Positions 58,644 through 64,000 of a stretch of DNA of 64,000 nucleotides are shown piece by piece (within the stretch, counting starts at the first letter, position 1; each line of letters begins with the position of its first letter). The notes below the pieces were generated by a model. The model had not been told where the DNA came from. It ran no database searches and saw only the letters and a list, made by a program, of their open reading frames with translations. Source of the DNA: an uncultured Alphaproteobacteria bacterium (GTDB lineage Bacteria; Pseudomonadota; Alphaproteobacteria; UBA8366; GCA-2717185); contig CALSRA010000012.1 of the NCBI GenBank assembly GCA_943788635.1, forward strand, positions 1 through 64,000, in the 5' to 3' direction. The translations under genes and the position numbers were made by a program.

Positions 58644-59438
58644 ATGAAAAAACACAACCCGGCAGCCGGCGCCCGCAACAAATCGGCGGAACGCAGCAAA
58701 AGCGCGAAACAGAGCACGTGGCTATACGGCTGGCATACCGTCCGCGCAGCGCTGGACAACCCCCGGCGCGGCACCGGCAGACTGCTGACCACACCCGAGG
58801 CCGCAACACGGCTGCGCAGTGATTTTCCCGGGGCTTCGCCGGAAATCGTTGAACGGGCCCAGATCGAGTCCGTTCTGCCGAAAGGCGCGGTTCATCAGGG
58901 GATTGCGCTGGATGCGCCGCCGCTGGCCGAGCTTTCGCTGGATGATTTTCTGGTGGATATGCCGGCAGAGGCCCTGGTGTTGGTGCTCGACCAGATCACC
59001 GATCCACATAATGTTGGCGCCATCCTGCGCAGCGCGGCGGCTTTCGGGGCCGCGGCAGTGGTCGTGCATGACCGCGGCACGCCGCCGACAACCGGTGTGC
59101 TGGCCAAATCGGCCAGCGGGGCCCTCGATCTCGTCCCATTACTGCGGGTTCCGAACCTCGCACGGGCGCTGGAAGCCCTGGGTCAGGAGCGGTTTTGGCG
59201 AATCGGCTTCGACAGCGAAGGCGAATCCCTGTTATCCGCCGCCCCGCTGGACGGGCGCATTGCCCTTGTACTGGGCGCGGAAGGCAGCGGGTTGCGGCGA
59301 CTCACCCGCGAAGCCTGCGACATGCTGGTCCGCATACCGACCTCGGGGCCGCTCGCCTCGCTCAATGTCTCCAACGCCGCGGCAGTTGCCCTGTACGAAG
59401 CCGCCCGGCGCCGAACCGAGGGAAAACCGCCAAAATGA
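58644..59438 (+). CDS. rlmB: 23S rRNA (guanosine-2'-O-)-methyltransferase RlmB (SPOUT family)
   Basis: Predicted to methylate G2251 (E. coli number) in the P-loop of 23S rRNA. The 264 residues have a basic N-terminus, the substrate-binding domain starting LYGWHTVRAAL, and the knotted SpoU domain with LVLDQITDPHNVGAILRSA, ALVLGAEGSGLRRLT and IPTSGPLASLNVSNAAAVAL. AGGGA is 5 bases before the ATG. The stop overlaps the next gene's ATG by 4 bases. Other TrmH-family targets are possible but the N-terminal domain favours RlmB. Confidence 0.9.
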   Translation: MKKHNPAAGARNKSAERSKSAKQSTWLYGWHTVRAALDNPRRGTGRLLTTPEAATRLRSDFPGASPEIVERAQIESVLPKGAVHQGIALDAPPLAELSLDDFLVDMPAEALVLVLDQITDPHNVGAILRSAAAFGAAAVVVHDRGTPPTTGVLAKSASGALDLVPLLRVPNLARALEALGQERFWRIGFDSEGESLLSAAPLDGRIALVLGAEGSGLRRLTREACDMLVRIPTSGPLASLNVSNAAAVALYEAARRRTEGKPPK

Positions 59439-60523
59439 TGATCCCCAACCAGCGTCACCTGTTCGATATCCCCAAAGACATCAGCTACCTGAACGGCGCC
59501 TCCTATTCCCCGTTGATGCGCAGTACCGTCGCCGCCGGTGAAATGGGCCTCGCCCGCAAGGTGCATCCCTGGGGGCCGATCTTCCCCGACGCGGAAGCCG
59601 AGGTGGAACAGGCCCGGGGCCTGTTCGCCGGGCTGATCGGCGCCACAGCCGATGATGTGGCCGTCGTGCCGTCCACCAGCTACGGGATCGCCACGGCTGC
59701 TGCCAACCTGACCGTGGCGGCCGGGCAGGATATCGTCGTGCTGGAGCAGCAATTCCCGTCCAACTTCCACGCATGGCGACAACTTGCCGCAGATACCGGC
59801 GCGCGGCTGGTCCAGGTACCGCGCCCGGCGGATGGCAACTGGGCTGCGGCAATTCTGGAACGGATCACCCCGGATGCCGGTCTGGTGGCGCTGCCGCCAT
59901 GCCACTGGACCGACGGCAGCCGCATCGACCTTGCCCCCATCGGGGTCCGCTGCCGGGAAATCGGCGCGGCCTTCGTGCTCGACGCAACGCAGCTTATCGG
60001 CGCGGCACCACTGGATGTGGCGGAAATCCAGCCCGATTTCATGGCCTGTTCGGCCTATAAATGGCTGCTTTGCCCCTACACGCTGGCCTTCCTGTATGCC
60101 GCACCGCATCGGCAGCAGGGCCGGCCCCTGGAGTTGCGCACGGACACGCCAGTGGAAAACGCACGGCGCTACGACATGGGGGAACGCTACAACTTCATCA
60201 ATATGCCGATGGCGGTCACGTCACTGACCCAGGTCACCGAGTGGACACCCGCGGCCATTGCCGAAACCCTGGCCCCGCTGACGCAACGCGTTGCAGACGC
60301 AGCCCGAGAACGGGGCCTGACCGTCCCGCCCGACGCGCACCGGGTCAGCCATATCATCGGATTGCGGCGGGAAGGCGGCCTGCCGGAGGCGCTGGACAAG
60401 AAGCTCGCCGAAGACGGCGTCTATGTCGCCCTGCGCGGCGACGCCGTGCGGATCAGCCCCTATTTGTTCAGCGATACAGGCGACATCGACCGCTTTTTCA
60501 CGGCCCTGGACCGGTATCTTTGA
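59435..60523 (+). CDS. Aminotransferase class V-fold PLP-dependent enzyme
   Basis: PLP enzyme of the cysteine desulfurase/kynureninase fold group. From the ATG at 59435 it has 362 residues: N-terminal YLNGASYSPLM, cofactor contacts VVPSTSYGIATAA and VLDATQLIG, and the Schiff-base lysine K209 in CSAYKWLLCP. The group includes kynureninases, isopenicillin-N epimerases and selenocysteine lyases; no specific function can be assigned. A longer open frame to 59195 lies within rlmB and is rejected. It overlaps rlmB by 4 bases. Confidence 0.8.
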   Translation: MMIPNQRHLFDIPKDISYLNGASYSPLMRSTVAAGEMGLARKVHPWGPIFPDAEAEVEQARGLFAGLIGATADDVAVVPSTSYGIATAAANLTVAAGQDIVVLEQQFPSNFHAWRQLAADTGARLVQVPRPADGNWAAAILERITPDAGLVALPPCHWTDGSRIDLAPIGVRCREIGAAFVLDATQLIGAAPLDVAEIQPDFMACSAYKWLLCPYTLAFLYAAPHRQQGRPLELRTDTPVENARRYDMGERYNFINMPMAVTSLTQVTEWTPAAIAETLAPLTQRVADAARERGLTVPPDAHRVSHIIGLRREGGLPEALDKKLAEDGVYVALRGDAVRISPYLFSDTGDIDRFFTALDRYL

Positions 60524-60585
60524 CGCAGGTGTTCATTTTGCGTGGATTTCCACGCGGGTTTTGATAATGTCCCGCCGCGAAACGT

Positions 60586-60661
60586 GCCGCAGTAGCTCAG
60601 CTGGTAGAGCAGGGGTTTTGTAAACCTCAGGTCGGGAGTTCGAGTCTCTCCTGCGGCACCA
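60586..60661 (+). tRNA. tRNA-Thr (TGT)
   Basis: Cloverleaf on the plus strand with acceptor GCCGCAG and CTGCGGC, D-arm GCTCAGCTGGTAGAGC, anticodon TGT at 60619-60621 in loop TTTGTAA, T-arm GGAGTTCGAGTCTC and encoded CCA. GATAAT at 60563-60568 could be its -10 box. Confidence 0.97.
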
Positions 60662-60817
60662 TTTCTTCCCAACCAAAATTCACCCGGCACCGATACCGCG
60701 CCATTTTCGCGCGAACTACATCTGGCACGCTCCGGCAATCCCGATTAACCTTGTGGCAGACGTCCGGACCAAGCGCCCGGCCACGCCCCCTGAGTACAGA
60801 TTGAAGGAGCCGAGACC

Positions 60818-63166
60818 GTGCCGGATTCCACAGATGACGTTTTCGAGAAATATTCCGTCGGCCAGCCGGTCCCGCGAACCGAGGATCCGCGCCTGCTGAC
60901 CGGGCACGGGGATTACACCGATGACCTGAGCGTCCCGGGCCAGGCCTATGGCTATGTGTTCCGCTCGCCCTACGCGCATGCGAAGATCCTGTCGCTGGAC
61001 GTGGCCGAGGCAAAGGCGCAGCCGGGCGTGCTGGCGGTGCTGACCGGGCCGGACCTGGTCGCCGAAGGGGTGAAGTCCCTGCCCTGCCGGCTGGGAATCA
61101 AGAGCCGCGACGGCAGCCCGCTGATCAAACCCGACCGCCCCTCGCTGGCGCTGGGCCGGGTGCGCTATCTCGGCGAGGCGGTGGCGATGGTTGTCGCCGA
61201 AACGCTGGCACAGGCGCGCGATGCCGCCGAACTGATCGAATTCGACGTCGAACCGCTGCCCGCCGTCACCGACCCGAAGGAAGCCGGCAATCCGGACGCG
61301 CCGCAACTGCATGACGAAGCGCCGGGCAATCTGACACTGGACTGGGAAGTCGGCACCCCCGATGCGGTGACGCAGGCCTTTGCCTCGGCCCATCACGTGT
61401 CCACCCTGACCTTTCGCAACAACCGTGTCGTGGTCGCGGCGATGGAACCGCGCGCCGCCGTCGCGGTCCATGATACGGCGCAGGATCACTACACCCTGCA
61501 CATCCCCAGCCAGGGCGTCTTCGGCCTGAAAGGCACCATCGCCGAGGCTATCCTGGGCATCAACAAGGAGCAACTGCGGATCATCACCAAGGATGTGGGC
61601 GGCTCGTTCGGTATGAAATCGGCCCCCTATCCGGAATATATCGCCGCCCTGGTGGCGGCCCGCCTGACCGGACGGCCGGTCAAATGGTGCGATGACCGCT
61701 CCGACAGCTTCCTGTCCGACCAGCATGGCCGCGACAGCTGGGTCGAGGCCTCCATCGCCTTCGACGCCGAGGGCACCTTGCTGGCCGGGCGGGTCATCGG
61801 TCATGCCAATGTCGGCGCCTACCTGTCGCCGGTCGGCCCCAATCCCGCCGCCGGCAATATCATGAAGAACTTCCCCGGCATATATCGTCTGCCGCATATC
61901 CATGTGCGGACCATGGCGCGCTTCACCAACACCACCCCGATCGGTGCCTATCGCGGGGCCGGACGGCCGGAAGGCGTCTATTATATGGAGCGGCTGATGG
62001 ATACCGCCGCCCGCGAGATGGGCTTTGATGCGCTCGACCTGCGGCGGCGCAATTTCGTCACTGCGGCGGAGATGCCCTATACCTCGGCCAGCGGCATGAC
62101 CTATGACAGCGGCGAATTTCCCGAAATTGTCGAGGCCGGGCTGAAACATGCCGACTGGGACGGGTTCGAGGCCCGGCGCACGGAATCGGAAGCGCGCGGC
62201 AAGCTGCGCGGACGCGGCATCGCCTGCTATCTGGAGGTCACCGGCCCGCAGGCAACCGAAATGGGCGAGCTGCGGTTTGAAGAAGACGGCACCGTCACCA
62301 TGGTATCTGGCTCGCTGAATTACGGGCAGGGCCATGCCAGCACCTTCGCGCAGATCGTCACCACCCATCTTGGCGTGCCCTTCGAAAAGCTGCGCCTGCT
62401 GCAGGGCGACACCGACGAGCTGATCGCGGGGTCCGGCACCGGCGGGTCGCGCACGGTGATCGCGGCGGGCACGCTGTTGCTGCATGCGTCGGACATGGTG
62501 ATCGAGAACGGCCGCAAGCTGGCCGGGCATGTGCTGGAAGCGGCCGCCGAGGATATCGAGTTCACCCACGGCACGTTCCGCATCGCCGGGACCGACCGCG
62601 CCATCGACATCATGGACCTGTCGGCACGGGTCCGGGCGATGGGGCCGCTGCCGGACGGATTACCCGCCTCGCTGGATGCGAAGCTGGCGGAAGAAACCCC
62701 GCCTTCCGCCTTCCCGAACGGCTGCCACGTGGCCGAGATCGAGGTGACGCCGGAAACCGGCGAGGTCGCGGTCGTGCGCTACAGCGTGATCGACGATTTC
62801 GGTACCCTGATCAACCCGATGCTGGTCGAGGGCCAGGTGCATGGCGGCATTGTGCAGGGGCTGGGCCAGGCGCTGCTGGAACACACGGTCTATGATTCCG
62901 AAGGGCAGCTCGTTGCCGGGTCCTATATGGATTACGCCCTGCCCCGCGCCGATGAAATTCCTGATTTCACCTTTGCCTCGCGGCCCGTCCCGGCCAAGAC
63001 AAACCCGCTGGGCGCGAAGGGCTGCGGCGAGGCCGGGACCACCGGCGCGCTGCCATCGATCATGAATGCGCTGGTCGATGCGCTGCACCGCCAATGCGGG
63101 GTCACCCATATCGATATGCCGGCCACGCCGGAGCGGGTCTGGTCAGCCCTGAACGGAAGGGGTTAA
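60818..63166 (+). CDS. Xanthine dehydrogenase family molybdopterin-binding subunit (CoxL-like, form II)
   Basis: Large catalytic subunit of a molybdenum hydroxylase. The 782 residues start at a GTG with AAGGAG eight bases before. It has the a/b hammerhead domain (about 18-130) starting VPRTEDPRLLTGHGDYTDD and the Mo-pterin-binding domains with VGGSFGMKSAPYPEY, AYRGAGRPEGVYYMERLMD, and the catalytic glutamate region KGCGEAGTTGALPSIMNA. The AYXCSFR motif of true CO dehydrogenases is absent, so CO oxidation is not expected. The usual FAD and 2Fe-2S subunits are not next to it; upstream is tRNA-Thr, downstream an E1 gene. Substrate unknown. Confidence 0.88.
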   Translation: MPDSTDDVFEKYSVGQPVPRTEDPRLLTGHGDYTDDLSVPGQAYGYVFRSPYAHAKILSLDVAEAKAQPGVLAVLTGPDLVAEGVKSLPCRLGIKSRDGSPLIKPDRPSLALGRVRYLGEAVAMVVAETLAQARDAAELIEFDVEPLPAVTDPKEAGNPDAPQLHDEAPGNLTLDWEVGTPDAVTQAFASAHHVSTLTFRNNRVVVAAMEPRAAVAVHDTAQDHYTLHIPSQGVFGLKGTIAEAILGINKEQLRIITKDVGGSFGMKSAPYPEYIAALVAARLTGRPVKWCDDRSDSFLSDQHGRDSWVEASIAFDAEGTLLAGRVIGHANVGAYLSPVGPNPAAGNIMKNFPGIYRLPHIHVRTMARFTNTTPIGAYRGAGRPEGVYYMERLMDTAAREMGFDALDLRRRNFVTAAEMPYTSASGMTYDSGEFPEIVEAGLKHADWDGFEARRTESEARGKLRGRGIACYLEVTGPQATEMGELRFEEDGTVTMVSGSLNYGQGHASTFAQIVTTHLGVPFEKLRLLQGDTDELIAGSGTGGSRTVIAAGTLLLHASDMVIENGRKLAGHVLEAAAEDIEFTHGTFRIAGTDRAIDIMDLSARVRAMGPLPDGLPASLDAKLAEETPPSAFPNGCHVAEIEVTPETGEVAVVRYSVIDDFGTLINPMLVEGQVHGGIVQGLGQALLEHTVYDSEGQLVAGSYMDYALPRADEIPDFTFASRPVPAKTNPLGAKGCGEAGTTGALPSIMNALVDALHRQCGVTHIDMPATPERVWSALNGRG

Positions 63167-63216
63167 GCTTCCCGGTAGCACGCCATCGCCAGGAACCGTT
63201 CGGGAGGAACGACGCC

Positions 63217-64000
63217 ATGGACATTGCACCGGAAAAACAGCGCGACATGCTGCGGCAGATGCAGACCATCCGCCGGTTCGAGGAACGCGCGTCCGACGAT
63301 TACCACGCCGGGGACATCTACGGCGTGGTGCATTGCTATATCGGCGAGGAAGCGGTCGCCGTCGGCGTGTGTTCGCATCTGACCGATGACGACAAGATCA
63401 TCAGCACCCATCGGGGACACGGCCACTGCATCGCCAAGGGCGCGGACCTGAACCGCATGATGGCGGAGCTGTATGGCCGCGAGACCGGCTATTGCAAGGG
63501 CAAGGGCGGATCGATGCATATCGCCGATTTCGGCATCGGCATGCTGGGCGCGAACGGCATCGTCGCCGGCGGGCTGCCGATCATCGCCGGGGCGGGCCTC
63601 GCCGCACAGATGGACGGACAGGGTGGCGTGGCGGTGTGCTTCTTCGGTGACGGCGCGTCCAATGCCGGGCCGTTCCACGAGAGCATCAACATCGCGGCGA
63701 AATGGAAGCTGCCGATATTTTACATCTGCGAAAACAACCTGCATTCGGCGCAGACCCCGGCATCCAAAACCCTGGCGCAGGACGACGTGGCCGCGCGGGC
63801 TACGGGCTACGGCATTCCCGGCGTGATCGTCGACGGCAATGATATCTTCGCCGTGCATGAAGCCGCCGGCGCAGCGGTCGCGCGGGCCCGGGCCGGCGAA
63901 GGCCCGACCCTGATCGAATGCAAGACCTATCGCTGGCGCGCGCATACCGAACGGCCGGGCCAGCCCGACCACCGCGACCCGGCGGAAATCGAAGCCTGGA
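63217..64000 (+). CDS. Thiamine-diphosphate-dependent dehydrogenase E1 alpha subunit (partial, runs off end)
   Basis: Alpha subunit of an E1 2-oxoacid or acetoin dehydrogenase. The frame is open from the ATG at 63217 (GGAGG nine bases upstream) to the end of the window, 261 codons. It shows RRFEERASDDYHAGDIYGVV, HRGHGHCIAKGAD (the ThDP-contacting histidines), GKGGSMHIAD, and the ThDP motif GDG at 144-146 with N174. The C-terminal end is missing. It resembles PdhA and AcoA; the form with GETGYCKG is common in AcoA-like proteins. Its beta and E2 partners must lie outside. Confidence 0.88.
   Translation, partial: MDIAPEKQRDMLRQMQTIRRFEERASDDYHAGDIYGVVHCYIGEEAVAVGVCSHLTDDDKIISTHRGHGHCIAKGADLNRMMAELYGRETGYCKGKGGSMHIADFGIGMLGANGIVAGGLPIIAGAGLAAQMDGQGGVAVCFFGDGASNAGPFHESINIAAKWKLPIFYICENNLHSAQTPASKTLAQDDVAARATGYGIPGVIVDGNDIFAVHEAAGAAVARARAGEGPTLIECKTYRWRAHTERPGQPDHRDPAEIEAW

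Noticed and set aside
60460-60738. Open frame with GETRTPDLRFTKPLLYQLS
   Set aside because: Antisense translation of tRNA-Thr, a common false annotation.
60716-62569. 617-codon open frame antisense to the molybdenum hydroxylase gene
   Set aside because: Shadow frame of a GC-rich gene without domain character.

Overview
The window is a chromosomal segment of a moderately GC-rich alphaproteobacterium. The main evidence is an ATP12-type F1-ATPase assembly chaperone (found in Alphaproteobacteria and mitochondria), a (2S)-methylsuccinyl-CoA dehydrogenase of the ethylmalonyl-CoA pathway, a CtrA-type box (TTAA-N7-TTAAC) and the gene order tRNA-Tyr, tRNA-Gly, tuf, tRNA-Trp, secE, nusG, rplKAJL, rpoBC, rpsLG, fusA, tuf, S10-spc-alpha. 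A Rhodospirillales-like lineage would fit, but the window alone does not fix the family.

Layout. 1-13 kb: the end of an enolase-superfamily gene, the outer-membrane assembly pair tamA/tamB (minus strand), then a plus-strand trio (sterol desaturase-like di-iron membrane enzyme, MBOAT acyltransferase, SGNH-type membrane-anchored protein) that looks like an envelope O-acylation module, and an M3 peptidase. 13-19 kb: acyl-CoA metabolism (mcd, pccB), threonine aldolase, two small membrane proteins and the ATP12 chaperone. 19-26 kb: a tightly overlapping minus-strand run degP, rarA, crcB, rluC, HAD phosphatase, AsmA-like protein. 26-56.7 kb: the complete translation and transcription super-cluster on the minus strand, from secE/nusG through rplKAJL, rpoBC, rpsL/rpsG, fusA, tuf, S10, spc (with secY and adk) and alpha (rpsM, rpsK, rpoA, rplQ), closed by a rho-independent terminator near 26.16 kb. 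56.7-58.5 kb: tRNA-Trp, a second, intact tuf, tRNA-Gly and tRNA-Tyr. 58.6-64 kb: plus-strand rlmB, a class V PLP enzyme, tRNA-Thr, a molybdenum hydroxylase large subunit and the start of a thiamine-diphosphate E1 alpha subunit that runs off the end.

The most striking feature is a block of about 13.3 kb, from roughly 38,818 to 52,130. In it rplD, rplC, tuf (first copy), fusA, rpoC and two thirds of rpoB are broken by many small indels, although each gene keeps its expected full length and its diagnostic motifs. No comparable damage is seen in the other 50 kb. In the same block the tuf copy is only about 84% identical (hand count over 231 bases) to the intact copy 16 kb away, and rpsL lacks eight residues of the universally conserved decoding-centre loop. 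The genes are essential and present once (except tuf), so the likeliest reading is a poorly polished or chimeric assembly patch, not biology. I report it prominently because any annotation of this block depends on it.

I did not find a clear undescribed system. The best biological leads are the desaturase/MBOAT/SGNH trio with a CtrA box in its upstream region, a 9-8-9 operator-like dyad upstream of mcd, and an orphan molybdenum hydroxylase subunit beside an E1 dehydrogenase gene.
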